Below are positions 23,829 to 31,327 of a stretch of DNA of 31,327 nucleotides, one piece after another. Every line of letters starts with the position of its first letter. Within the stretch, counting starts at the first letter, position 1. Where the stretch lies: positions 1 to 31,327 of the forward strand of contig DGWI01000013.1 in the NCBI GenBank assembly GCA_002396085.1, given 5' to 3'. Both the position numbers and the translations under genes were made by a program. The notes beneath the pieces are model-generated. The model worked only from the letters and a program-made list of their open reading frames with translations, had not been told where the DNA came from and searched no databases. Origin of the DNA: Porphyromonadaceae bacterium UBA4262 (GTDB lineage: Bacteria; Bacteroidota; Bacteroidia; Bacteroidales; Muribaculaceae).

Positions 23829-24932
23829 ATGAAAAGATTTATCATCAGCGGTGGTGGCACGGGTGGCCACATCTTTCCCGCACTATCAATAGCCGGCGAG
23901 ATTCGTCGGCGCATGCCCGAGGCTCAGATTCTGTTTGTCGGTGCCGAGGGACGAATGGAGATGGAACGTGTGCCCGCAGCGGGCTACGAAATCAAGGGGC
24001 TGCCAGTCATGGGCTTTGACCGTCGCAACATGTTGCGCAATGTCAAGGTGGTGTGGCAACTGCTCAAGAGCATGAGCATGGCTCGCAACATCATCAAGGA
24101 GTTCAAGCCCGACATCGCCATCGGTGTGGGTGGCTATGCCAGTGGCCCTACACTCAAGGCGGCTCAGAAGATGGGTATTCCCACCCTGCTGCAGGAGCAG
24201 AACTCCTATGCCGGCGTGACCAATAAGCAACTTGGGGCCGATGCACGTTGCATCTGTGTGGCCTATGAGGGCATGGAGCGATTCTTCCCTGCCGACCGCA
24301 TTGTGCTCACGGGCAACCCCATCCGCCAGAATCTGCTCGAGTTCACCGCCAGCAAGCAGGAGGCACGTCGGGCCATGGGTGTGAACCCCGACAAGCGCAC
24401 TATCCTCATCATCGGTGGCAGTCTGGGCGCACTGAGCGTCAATCGTGTCATCAGTGCAGGCCTGCGGCGCATCGGCGAGGCTGCCGATCAGGTGCAAGTC
24501 ATCTGGCAGACCGGTAAGACTAACCGTGGCACCAGCGAAGAGGATCTCGCGGCATCGGGTGTGACCAATGTGTTGCGCACCGACTTCATCAGCAATATGG
24601 ACATGGCCTATCGAGCCGCTGACCTTGTGGTATCGCGTGCGGGTGCCAGTAGCATCAGCGAGATTCAGGCTCTGGGTCTGCCTGCCATCTTGGTTCCGTC
24701 GCCCAATGTCGCTGAGGACCATCAGACCAAGAATGCACAGGCACTGGCCAGCCGCAACGCCGCCATCATGGTGCGTGATGCCGAGGCATCCGAGCAGTTG
24801 GTCGACTGCATGTTGCGCACCGTCACCAACGATGGTGTGCTCAAGACTCTGGCCGAGAATGTCGCCGGCATGGCACTGCGTGACAGTGCCGCTCACATCG
24901 TCGACGAAGTCTTCAAGATTATAGGTGAGTAG
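23829..24932 (+). CDS. murG: UDP-GlcNAc:lipid I N-acetylglucosaminyltransferase MurG
   Basis: The 367-residue peripheral membrane GT28 enzyme adds GlcNAc to lipid I to make lipid II. The N-terminal loop GGGTGGHIFPA (residues 8-18), GVGGYASGP, LLQEQNSYAG, the second Gly-rich loop GGSLGA, and the C-terminal donor site with SRAGASSISEIQALGLPAILVP and EDHQTKNA are all present. The length is normal. The stop codon is followed at once by the murC leader array. Confidence 0.97.
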   Translation: MKRFIISGGGTGGHIFPALSIAGEIRRRMPEAQILFVGAEGRMEMERVPAAGYEIKGLPVMGFDRRNMLRNVKVVWQLLKSMSMARNIIKEFKPDIAIGVGGYASGPTLKAAQKMGIPTLLQEQNSYAGVTNKQLGADARCICVAYEGMERFFPADRIVLTGNPIRQNLLEFTASKQEARRAMGVNPDKRTILIIGGSLGALSVNRVISAGLRRIGEAADQVQVIWQTGKTNRGTSEEDLAASGVTNVLRTDFISNMDMAYRAADLVVSRAGASSISEIQALGLPAILVPSPNVAEDHQTKNAQALASRNAAIMVRDAEASEQLVDCMLRTVTNDGVLKTLAENVAGMALRDSAAHIVDEVFKIIGE

Positions 24933-24977
24933 TCCTAGTTCTCTCAGTTTTCCCAGCAATCCAGATAATCCCCGAAA
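24933..24977 (+). repeat. Tandem array, five 9-bp units (TCYCAG type), fills the murG-murC gap
   Basis: Units TCCTAGTTC, TCTCAGTTT, TCCCAGCAA, TCCAGATAA and TCCCCGAAA start on the base after the murG stop codon and end one base before the murC ATG. The whole gap is 45 bp of array plus one T. The units are diverged but keep the 9-bp phase. Confidence 0.65.
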
Positions 24978-24978
24978 T

Positions 24979-26343
24979 ATGAAGAATAACATTTACTTTA
25001 TAGGCGCAGGCGGCATCGGGATGGCCGCTCTTGAGCGCTATTTCTTGGCTCGTGGTTGCCGTGTGGCAGGCTACGACCGTACACCTAGCGATCTTACTCG
25101 TGAACTAGAAGCCGAGGGCGTGCACATCGACTTTAATGATGATCCGGCACTCATCCCTGACTATTGCCGCGACCCCGAACAGACTCTGGTGGTCTACACG
25201 GCTGCCATGCCTGCCCAGCACCCCGTGCTGCGTTGGTTCATGGACAATGGCTTTGAGGTCATCAAGCGTGCCAAGGCACTGGGCATCGTCACCGAGCATA
25301 GCCGTGGGCTGTGCTTTGCCGGCACGCATGGCAAGACCACCACATCGAGCATGGCGGCGCACATCCTGCATCAGAGTGGGGTGGGGTGCAATGCCTTCTT
25401 GGGTGGCATCCTGCGCAACTATGGCACAAATTTCTTGCTGAGCGACACTAGCCCCTACTCGGTGATTGAGGCCGATGAGTTTGACCGCTCATTTCACCAG
25501 CTCACCCCATGGGTGGCAGTGATTACCTCGACCGACCCCGACCACCTCGACATCTATGGCACCGAAGAGGCTTATCTGGAGAGTTTTGCCCACTACACCG
25601 AACTCATTCGTCCCGATGGTGCGCTCATCGTGCACACGGGACTGAAACTGGTGCCGCGCCCGCAGGCGGGTGTGCGCGTCTACACCTATAGCCGTCATGA
25701 GGGCGACTTCCATGCCCAGAATATACGCAAGGCCGATGGAGATATCACCTTCGACTTGATCACGCCGTGGGAGGTGATCCCCGACATTCGTCTGGGTGTA
25801 CCCGTCGACATCAATATCGACAATGCCATTGCAGCCATGGCGGCTTGTCGCTTGACCGAGGTCACTGCCGACGACATGCGTCGCGCCATCGCATCGTTCC
25901 AGGGACCCAAGCGCCGCTTTGAGTTCTGGCTCAAGGAACCGGGCGAACACGGTCGAGTCATGATTGACGACTATGCCCACCATCCCGATGAGCTGCGTGC
26001 CAGCATCAGCAGTGTGCGTGACCTTTATCCAGGACGCCGCTTGGGGGTCATCTTCCAGCCGCACCTCTACACGCGCACCCGCGATTTCGCTCCCGATTTT
26101 GCTCAGGCACTCTCGTTGGCCGATGAGGTCTATCTGTTGCCCATCTACCCCGCCCGCGAGTTGCCCATTCCTGGTGTGACTAGCGAAATCATCCTCGATC
26201 GCCTCACATGTGCTAAAAAAAGTATAATTCCGCGCGAAAAGTTGGTGGAATCAATTAAAAGTCTTAACTTTGACATCTTATTGACAGTCGGTGCCGGCGA
26301 CATTGATCGCCTGCTCCCCCAAATCCGCCAGCAACTGCTCTAA
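24979..26343 (+). CDS. murC: UDP-MurNAc:L-alanine ligase MurC
   Basis: The 454-residue cytoplasmic Mur ligase adds L-alanine, the first residue of the stem peptide. Features are the N-terminal IGAGGIGM loop, the P-loop GTHGKTTTSSM (from residue 115), EADEFDRSF, STDPDHLDIYG, and the C-terminal DDYAHHPDELRAS and FQPHLYTRTRDF segments. The open frame extends to a GTG-type start at 24925, but those 18 extra codons are only the translated end of murG and the leader array. MurC proteins begin at the MKNNIYFIGAGG start, so ATG 24979 is chosen. Confidence 0.97.
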   Translation: MKNNIYFIGAGGIGMAALERYFLARGCRVAGYDRTPSDLTRELEAEGVHIDFNDDPALIPDYCRDPEQTLVVYTAAMPAQHPVLRWFMDNGFEVIKRAKALGIVTEHSRGLCFAGTHGKTTTSSMAAHILHQSGVGCNAFLGGILRNYGTNFLLSDTSPYSVIEADEFDRSFHQLTPWVAVITSTDPDHLDIYGTEEAYLESFAHYTELIRPDGALIVHTGLKLVPRPQAGVRVYTYSRHEGDFHAQNIRKADGDITFDLITPWEVIPDIRLGVPVDINIDNAIAAMAACRLTEVTADDMRRAIASFQGPKRRFEFWLKEPGEHGRVMIDDYAHHPDELRASISSVRDLYPGRRLGVIFQPHLYTRTRDFAPDFAQALSLADEVYLLPIYPARELPIPGVTSEIILDRLTCAKKSIIPREKLVESIKSLNFDILLTVGAGDIDRLLPQIRQQLL

Positions 26344-26378
26344 GTGGATTTAGTTGGGGCATAAAATGAATTGAACGA

Positions 26379-27278
26379 TTGAAACGGTTTATTCAAAATA
26401 TTATCTTACTCATCATGGCAGGACTGCTGCTGTGGGGCATCTTTTGGGCCCGTGGCAAGGCGGCCGATGAGGTGTGCCAGCGGGTCGAGGTGACCATTGA
26501 CAATGCCGACAGTACGCAGTTTGTCACGCCGCAGGGTGTCATTGCCGAACTGGCCAAACTAGGCTTTAAAGTCGTGGGCAAACCCATGTGGCAGATTGAT
26601 GCCAGCCGCATCGAGCAGGCCTTGCAACGCTCGGAGTACCTCGAGAAAGCAGAGTGTGTCAAGGCCACAGGTGGCGTGCTCATGATCCGCGCCAGCCAAC
26701 TGGTGCCGGTGCTGCGGGTGTTCGATGGCGACCAGAGTTACTATGTCAACCGCTTTGGCAAGCACATGAGTGCTACCGCCAGTTATCATGCCGACGTGCC
26801 TGTGGTGCAAGGGCACTTCACCTTGCAGTACCCTGCCACGCGGTTGTTACCCATGATTGAGTATGTCGAGGCCGACTCGCTGCTACGCTCGCTGGTGACG
26901 ATGTATACCATGCGTGATAGCAACAACATCTTCATCACGCCCGCCATCCATGGCCACGTGGTCAACATGGGCGACTGCGATAACTTTGAGGCCAAGTTCC
27001 GCAAACTCAAGCTCTTCTACCGCAAGGTCATGCCCGCCAAGGGATGGGAGAATTACGACACCATCTCGGTCAAATGGAACTACCAAGTCGTCGCCACGCG
27101 CCGGCAGAAGGCGGTCAAGATTGAGATAACCTACGATTCGGCCTACGATGAGCCCGAACCCGACCTCCAGACCATCACTGTCGCCGAGGACCGCCACACC
27201 CTCGCCATCGACGACAAGAAGCAAGAGTCCAGTAGCAAGAAGCAAGACTCAAGCGGCAAGAAGCAAGATTCTAGATAA
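26379..27278 (+). CDS. ftsQ: FtsQ/DivIB-type cell division protein, non-ATG start, repeat-rich C-terminus
   Basis: The 299-residue bitopic protein has a basic start, one membrane segment (about 5-22), a POTRA-like domain (about 32-105, with VEVTIDNADSTQFVTP and the YLEKAECV strand) and a periplasmic beta domain. It recruits the FtsL complex to the septum. No ATG lies in frame before the membrane segment. TTG 26379 is the likely start, ATT 26370 is possible, and ATG at codon 13 would cut the membrane segment. The C-terminus carries three KKQ(D/E)S repeats (21-bp DNA repeats). The stop codon lies inside the first unit of the ftsA leader array. Confidence 0.9.
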   Translation: MKRFIQNIILLIMAGLLLWGIFWARGKAADEVCQRVEVTIDNADSTQFVTPQGVIAELAKLGFKVVGKPMWQIDASRIEQALQRSEYLEKAECVKATGGVLMIRASQLVPVLRVFDGDQSYYVNRFGKHMSATASYHADVPVVQGHFTLQYPATRLLPMIEYVEADSLLRSLVTMYTMRDSNNIFITPAIHGHVVNMGDCDNFEAKFRKLKLFYRKVMPAKGWENYDTISVKWNYQVVATRRQKAVKIEITYDSAYDEPEPDLQTITVAEDRHTLAIDDKKQESSSKKQDSSGKKQDSR

Positions 27279-27330
27279 TCTAGATATTCTAGATAATCTA
27301 GAAGTTCTAGAGATTCTAGTCAATCTAGAT
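27268..27330 (+). repeat. Tandem array, seven 9-bp units (NNTCTAGAN), ftsQ end and ftsA leader
   Basis: Units ATTCTAGAT, AATCTAGAT, ATTCTAGAT, AATCTAGAA, GTTCTAGAG, ATTCTAGTC and AATCTAGAT are the most regular 9-bp array here. The first unit contains the ftsQ stop codon. The array ends 35 bases before the ftsA ATG. The unit is shared with the array at 6343-6387. Confidence 0.85.
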
Positions 27331-27365
27331 ACAAGACAAGTGCAAGAAAATAAAACATCATAAAT

Positions 27366-28664
27366 ATGGATAAGAACCAGTATATTGTAGCATTTGAGAT
27401 TGGGTCCAGCAAGATTGTGGGTGCTGTGGCCGAGAAGTCGCCCGCAGGCATGGTGAGTGTGAGCCACCTGGTCGAGGAGCGGCTGAGCAACTGTGTGCGC
27501 TATGGCTGCGTGCAGAATGTGGAGAACGTCAAGGCTGCCATCAACCGCATCATCAAGAACATCGAGGATCAGGTGGGCGGCGACGTGACACAGGTCTACA
27601 TCGGCGTGGCGGGACGCTCGCTGCACAGCGAGGTCAGCGAGGTGAACCGCGGCCTGGATGCCACCAAGCCCATCACCACCGAGATCATCGCTGGCATCAT
27701 CCGTGATGCCAGCCGAAACCCCATCAAGAACTATGAGACCATCGCTGTGGTGCCCCGCACCTTCCTCGTCGACAAGAATGTCACAGCCGACCCCGTGGGC
27801 GTGATGGGCTCAAGCATCAAGATCAAGGCCAACCTCATTGTAGCCAAGCCAGCCATCAAGCAGAACTTGATGCGCGTCATGAGTTTCGGCATCAATGTCA
27901 AGGACTACATCGTCACTCCACTGGCTGTGGGCGAGTTTGTGCTCACCGACAGTGAGCGCCTGGGCTGCATGCTGGTCGACCTGGGTGCCGAGACGACGAC
28001 CGTGAGCATCTACAAGGACGGCTCGCTGGCCTACTTGTCAACCCTGCCCCTGGGTGGCCGCAACATCACCCGCGACATCAGCAATGGTCTGAGTGTGCTC
28101 GAAGACACCGCCGAGCGCGTCAAGAAGAACATCAACAACCCGCTCGAGAGCAATGTGGACAACATCGTCATCGAGGGCGTAAACAGCAGCGAGGCGGCCA
28201 ACTACATCGCTGCCCGCAACCGCGAGATCATCGCCAACATCAAGAACCAACTCAATCTGGCCGGCATGACCACCGACGACATCCGCACCATCGTGCTCAT
28301 CGGTGGTGGCTCGCAGTTGCAGGGCCTGGCCAAGAAACTGGAGGAGAACACCAAGGTGAGTGTGCGCATGGGCCACTATCCCCAGTCGCTCAACATCTTG
28401 AACCACAGTTTCAACCGTGCTGAGTATATCGAGGCATTCTGCTTGCTGGCCAAGGCCGCAGCCGAAATCATGCCTGGCGAGACCTGCATCAGCCGTCGCA
28501 ACTATGACGACGGCTTCCAGGTGGCAGCCGCCCGCCCGTTGACTCCCGAGCCCAAGCCAGAACCCGAGGAACCCAAGAAGAAACCCAAGAAGAACAGTTT
28601 CTGGGAGCGCCTCAAGGGCAAAGCAGCCGACATGTTCACCGAGGACGATGCCGACGACGAGTAG
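27366..28664 (+). CDS. ftsA: Cell division protein FtsA
   Basis: The 432-residue actin-fold ATPase tethers FtsZ to the membrane. It shows the phosphate-1 loop EIGSSKI (11-17), the phosphate-2 region with LVDLGAETTTVSIY, and the adenosine motif VLIGGGSQLQGL. The 1C domain lies between the first two, as in all FtsA. A proline/lysine-rich linker (about 395-412) is followed by an amphipathic helix (SFWERLKGKAADMF), the expected membrane-targeting sequence, and an acidic end. It sits directly upstream of ftsZ with a 37-base gap. Confidence 0.97.
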   Translation: MDKNQYIVAFEIGSSKIVGAVAEKSPAGMVSVSHLVEERLSNCVRYGCVQNVENVKAAINRIIKNIEDQVGGDVTQVYIGVAGRSLHSEVSEVNRGLDATKPITTEIIAGIIRDASRNPIKNYETIAVVPRTFLVDKNVTADPVGVMGSSIKIKANLIVAKPAIKQNLMRVMSFGINVKDYIVTPLAVGEFVLTDSERLGCMLVDLGAETTTVSIYKDGSLAYLSTLPLGGRNITRDISNGLSVLEDTAERVKKNINNPLESNVDNIVIEGVNSSEAANYIAARNREIIANIKNQLNLAGMTTDDIRTIVLIGGGSQLQGLAKKLEENTKVSVRMGHYPQSLNILNHSFNRAEYIEAFCLLAKAAAEIMPGETCISRRNYDDGFQVAAARPLTPEPKPEPEEPKKKPKKNSFWERLKGKAADMFTEDDADDE

Positions 28665-28701
28665 TAGTTAACCCAACTTGACAATAAATACAATACGCAA
28701 T

Positions 28702-30078
28702 ATGAGACCTAACATTTATGACTCAGTGGACCAGAACCCCGGTTTCAACGAGGAGAAAAAGAACCCGACCATCATCAAGGTGGTGGGTGTGGGCGGTGGC
28801 GGCAACAACGCCATCAACCACATGTGGGCGCAGAACGTCGAGGGCGTGTCGTTCGTTGTGATCAACACCGACCGCCAAGCGTTGAACATGTCGCCCGTGC
28901 CTAACCGTGTGCTCATCGGTCCCAAGACGACCAACGGTCTGGGTGCCGGCAATGTGCCCGAGCGGGCCAAGGCGGCTGCCGAGGAGAGCGAGGCCGAGAT
29001 TGCCGCCCTGTTTGATGACGAGACCAAGATGGTGTTCATCACGGCCGGCATGGGCGGTGGCACCGGAACCGGTGCTGCTCCTGTGGTGGCCCGCATCGCT
29101 CACGAGAAGGGCGTGCTCACCATCGGCATCGTCACTATCCCCTTTCTGTTCGAGGGGCAGAAGAAGATTCTTAAGGCACTGGCCGGCGCCGACGAGATGA
29201 GCAAGTATGTCGACGCACTGCTCATCATCAACAACCAGCGCCTCATCGACATCTATCCCGATCTGGACTTCAACAACGCCTTTGGCAAGGCCGATGACAC
29301 CCTGTCGACCGCGGCACGCTCAATCAGTGAACTCATCACTGCCGAGGGCCAAGTCAATGTCGACTTCATGGACGTGAACACCACCCTGCGCGACGGTGGC
29401 GTGGCCATCATCAGCAGTGGCTATGGCGAGGGCGAACACCGTGTGACCAAGGCCATCGAGGATGCACTGGAGTCGCCGCTATTGAAGAACCGCGATGTGT
29501 ATGGCTCGCGCAAGATACTGATCAATGTCTACTACAACCCCGACAGCAAGAACCCGTTCAAGACTCAGGAGTTGAGCGAGGTGCAGGAGTTCATGGCCAA
29601 CTTCAGCCAAGAGGTGGACGTGATCACAGGCTATGCCCACGACCGTACCCTCGAGGACAAAATCAAGATCACGGTGCTGGCAGCCGGATTCAATGTCTCG
29701 CTTGAGAAGGAATCGCCCGCACCCGTGGTGCGTCACAAGCGTCAAGAGACTGCCGCCGCCGAGGTGCCTGCTGCTCCTGCCGATGCCGACAAGCGCCTGC
29801 AAGAGGAGTATGGTGCAGCCGCCATTGCCGAGATGCAGACCCGCAAGGACGAGGCGCAGTTCATCCTGCTCACGCCCGAGGACATCGACAACGATGAGTT
29901 GATCGACTTGCTCGAGCGAACGCCAGCCTATAAGCGTAAACCCGATGAGAAAACAGCCATCCGCGAGAAGCGTCAGGTAGCCGCTACACAGGCAGCCAAG
30001 GCCGCTGAACAGGCCACCAAGCCCGTCGCACCCAAGAAGGCCGGCACCAGCGCTACCATCAACTTTGGCAGCGACTGA
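28702..30078 (+). CDS. ftsZ: Cell division GTPase FtsZ
   Basis: The 458-residue tubulin homologue forms the Z ring. It has GVGGGGNNAINHM (from about residue 29), the GTP-binding signature GGGTGTG at 118-124, the NVDFMDV T7-loop region with Asn219 and Asp221, and a folded core to about residue 330. After it comes a long Ala/Lys/Glu-rich linker, with a conserved-looking ELIDLLERTPAYKRKP segment near 405-420 and a further basic tail ending INFGSD. ATG 28702 is chosen over TTG 28678, whose first eight codons are not FtsZ-like. A zero-loop palindrome 30 bases downstream probably ends the dcw transcript. Confidence 0.98.
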   Translation: MRPNIYDSVDQNPGFNEEKKNPTIIKVVGVGGGGNNAINHMWAQNVEGVSFVVINTDRQALNMSPVPNRVLIGPKTTNGLGAGNVPERAKAAAEESEAEIAALFDDETKMVFITAGMGGGTGTGAAPVVARIAHEKGVLTIGIVTIPFLFEGQKKILKALAGADEMSKYVDALLIINNQRLIDIYPDLDFNNAFGKADDTLSTAARSISELITAEGQVNVDFMDVNTTLRDGGVAIISSGYGEGEHRVTKAIEDALESPLLKNRDVYGSRKILINVYYNPDSKNPFKTQELSEVQEFMANFSQEVDVITGYAHDRTLEDKIKITVLAAGFNVSLEKESPAPVVRHKRQETAAAEVPAAPADADKRLQEEYGAAAIAEMQTRKDEAQFILLTPEDIDNDELIDLLERTPAYKRKPDEKTAIREKRQVAATQAAKAAEQATKPVAPKKAGTSATINFGSD

Positions 30079-30106
30079 TTCAAAGTGCAATGTATCATAC
30101 AAATCA

Positions 30107-30409
30107 TCAAGGGACGCAGAAATTTCTGCGTCCCTTGTGATTGTCATGATTGCATCTGGACTCTACTAGGAGTTCTTCAGTGTGAACGTGACGTGGGTGA
30201 ATCGGTGCGTCGCCCTTGGTCAAGATTGCCTTCAACCTCAGTCCGCTTTCGGCACTGTGATCCAACTCGTTGTCGAGCAGTCGGTGGGTGTAGATGTGCT
30301 GAGCTACAAGAACCACTTGAAACAGCACGGCTGCAATCAAAATGACCCATAAGTTGTTACGGGTATCCTTCATGCGGAAAAAGTTACGCAGACGACTCAA
30401 GAGATTCAT
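30107..30409 (-). pseudogene. Probable 5' remnant of a membrane sensor-type gene
   Basis: The frame encodes 100 residues: a basic start (MNLLSRLRNFFRMKD), one good membrane segment (about 20-38, VILIAAVLFQVVLVAQHIY) and a helical stretch with ELDHSAESGLRLKAILTKG. That resembles the N-terminus of Bacteroidales membrane sensors, where a much longer extracellular or HAMP region should follow. After LTKG the sequence becomes low in hydrophobic pattern and reads through the ftsZ palindrome to a stop. A possible -7 box (TAATTTTG, 30468-30461) lies upstream. I read it as a gene cut short by deletion. A genuine small membrane protein cannot be excluded. Confidence 0.4.
30109..30136. terminator. Perfect palindrome after ftsZ, probable terminator
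   Basis: AAGGGACGCAGAAA (30109-30122) is followed with no gap by its exact reverse complement (30123-30136), so any loop must come from the central AAATTT. It lies 30 bases after the ftsZ stop. No T-run follows on the plus strand, so termination strength is uncertain. On the minus strand it also coincides with the end of the remnant frame. Confidence 0.6.
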
Positions 30410-30556
30410 TTAGATGCAGATTTTAGTACATGAGAGACATGCATTTTGCTTTTTAACCGACAAAATTAAGAAAAAATCTGCAATCTGCTATCGTTTTAAT
30501 GTGTTTTTTTTGTATTATGCAGCCCAAAGTGCCAAAAAGCAGTCAACTATCAATGC
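30410..30556. other. A/T-rich intergenic stretch
   Basis: This short gap between two minus-strand frames holds a possible -7 box for the remnant frame (CAAAATTA on the plus strand at 30461-30468) and T/A-rich sequence. No gene and no clear terminator for the metallopeptidase gene are visible. Confidence 0.4.
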
Positions 30557-31267
30557 TCAGCGGACTATGGGCCACACAAAGCGCTTGAGTTGTTGCTCGA
30601 GCACTTTTTCTTGTCCGTTGGTGTAGGTGTTGACCAGCGCGTGGAATTCGGGTGAGTGATTCATGTGCGTCAAGTGGGCAAGTTCATGGCAGATGATGTA
30701 CCGCACCAGGGGCTCGGGTAGGAACATCAGGTTGCGCGAGAGTTGGATGACACGCTTGGGGGTGCAGTGGCCCAGTTTGCGCATGCCGCGCCCCACTTCC
30801 CAGCGGGCAGGCACAACGCCCAGTTCTTGCGCCACCTCTTGGGCAAAGGGTAGCAACCGCTGCTGTGCCTCGCGCTCGAGCAGCACTTGCAGTCCGTGGG
30901 TGACATTGCGCTTGGCGTTGTCAGTAGTGAGATCCATGCCCGCGGGCAATGACAACGTGAGCATGTCGCCATCGTGGCCATAGAGCATGTGGCCGGGCAC
31001 ATGCGACTGCTCGGCAATGCGCACCTGGCATCGAAAGCAGTTGATGACTTGGCCGATGGCAAACTCCACCGTGGGCTTTGTCTCGCGTCGTTGGCGCAGT
31101 CCCTGCCGCATGTGGTTGAGGGCATCGGCCATCTCGCCAGCATCAATGCCGCATGGCGCATTGACGTGCAGCACGTTGCCCTTCCAGCGTGCGGTGAAGT
31201 TGCGCATGCCTCGGCGCGTGCTCACCATCACCCGGCCAAATTCCTCGTCATCATAGTAATACTGCAT
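30557..31267 (-). CDS. YgjP-like zinc metallopeptidase (M48/SprT-like fold, DUF45)
   Basis: The 236-residue cytoplasmic protein matches the YgjP/DUF45 family of putative zinc proteases. The active-site helix is ICHELAHLTHMNHSPEFH: His194 and His198 as ligands, Glu195 as catalytic base, and the downstream NHSPEF segment with His204 giving the third ligand. Upstream, PKRVIQLSRNLMFLPEPLVRYI is the usual strand and helix before HExxH. The N-terminal half is a beta-rich YgjP domain. No signal peptide is seen. Substrates are unknown. It is separate from the dcw cluster, on the opposite strand, with a heptamer array in its leader. Confidence 0.9.
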   Translation of the reverse strand: MQYYYDDEEFGRVMVSTRRGMRNFTARWKGNVLHVNAPCGIDAGEMADALNHMRQGLRQRRETKPTVEFAIGQVINCFRCQVRIAEQSHVPGHMLYGHDGDMLTLSLPAGMDLTTDNAKRNVTHGLQVLLEREAQQRLLPFAQEVAQELGVVPARWEVGRGMRKLGHCTPKRVIQLSRNLMFLPEPLVRYIICHELAHLTHMNHSPEFHALVNTYTNGQEKVLEQQLKRFVWPIVR

Positions 31268-31277
31268 CCACTCTTTT

Positions 31278-31312
31278 TTAATTAAGAATTGAGAATTAGA
31301 AATGGAAACTAT
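31278..31312 (-). repeat. Tandem array, five 7-bp units (NAATTCT type), metallopeptidase leader
   Basis: Read with the minus-strand gene, units ATAGTTT, CCATTTC, TAATTCT, CAATTCT and TAATTAA end ten bases before the ATG. The last three are strongly alike. The final TAATTAA is identical to the last unit before mraY on the other strand, so array orientation follows the gene, not the chromosome. Confidence 0.6.
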
Positions 31313-31327
31313 ATACCTGTTGTCCCC

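Noticed and set aside
24925..24978. Upstream extension of murC by 18 codons
   Set aside because: It overlaps the murG end and is a translation of the tandem array; MurC homologues start at the ATG at 24979.
23886..24992. A 368-codon minus-strand frame opposite murG
   Set aside because: Antisense shadow of a gene with clear MurG motifs.
29479..30147. A minus-strand frame starting MTITRDAEISAS upstream of the ftsZ end
   Set aside because: It runs through ftsZ antisense and starts inside the palindrome; composition is shadow-like.

Overview
The window is a chromosomal segment of a Bacteroidota bacterium, most likely order Bacteroidales (Muribaculaceae- or Prevotellaceae-like, an inference without database support). 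The reasons are: promoters of the TTTG-N19/20-TAnnTTTG type before several genes; Bacteroidales-type protein families (DUF2851, PCMD-like secreted protein, TonB-plug/OMP_b-brl_3 barrel protein, bacterial GH3); the Bacteroidales-style dcw order rsmH-ftsL-ftsI-murE-mraY-murD-ftsW-murG-murC-ftsQ-ftsA-ftsZ; and little use of Shine-Dalgarno sequences.

Layout. 1-330: the end of an rRNA operon (23S-5S spacer, 5S rRNA, strong terminator). 416-1978: a GH3-family protein with its own promoter. 2012-2086: a long inverted repeat between convergent genes. 2093-7683: three minus-strand genes (large outer-membrane barrel protein, PCMD-like secreted protein, DUF2851 protein). 7853-8009: tRNA-Phe(GAA) with promoter and terminator. 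8042-8929: a small outer-membrane beta-barrel protein with terminator. 9104-11970: a translationally coupled SGNH-hydrolase/MBOAT pair that probably O-acetylates an envelope polymer. 12103-14019: a LytS-type histidine kinase and LytTR response regulator. 14023-14207: a MITE-like element with perfect 21-bp terminal inverted repeats. 14572-30078: an uninterrupted division and cell-wall (dcw) cluster that makes lipid II and supplies the divisome, without mraZ at its head. 30107-30409: a probable gene remnant. 30557-31267: a YgjP-like zinc metallopeptidase on the minus strand.

How the genes work together. MurE, MurD and MurC build the UDP-MurNAc-peptide (the DNPR motif of MurE points to meso-diaminopimelate). 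MraY and MurG convert it to lipid II at the membrane, and FtsW/FtsI polymerise and crosslink it at the septum. FtsL and FtsQ connect to the regulatory complex, and FtsA anchors the FtsZ ring.

The most unusual signal is not a gene. Many intergenic gaps hold a short tandem array, usually of five units, with a period of 7, 8 or 9 bp. The unit sequence differs from gap to gap (TCTAGA-, TCGA-, AATTCT-, AAGTCTA-type and others). Most arrays lie between one stop codon and the next start codon. Several fill the gap almost exactly (5x9 bp before ftsW and murC, 5x8 before murG, 5x7 before mraY). I found thirteen by eye, including three beside the 5S gene. I know no named family that matches.
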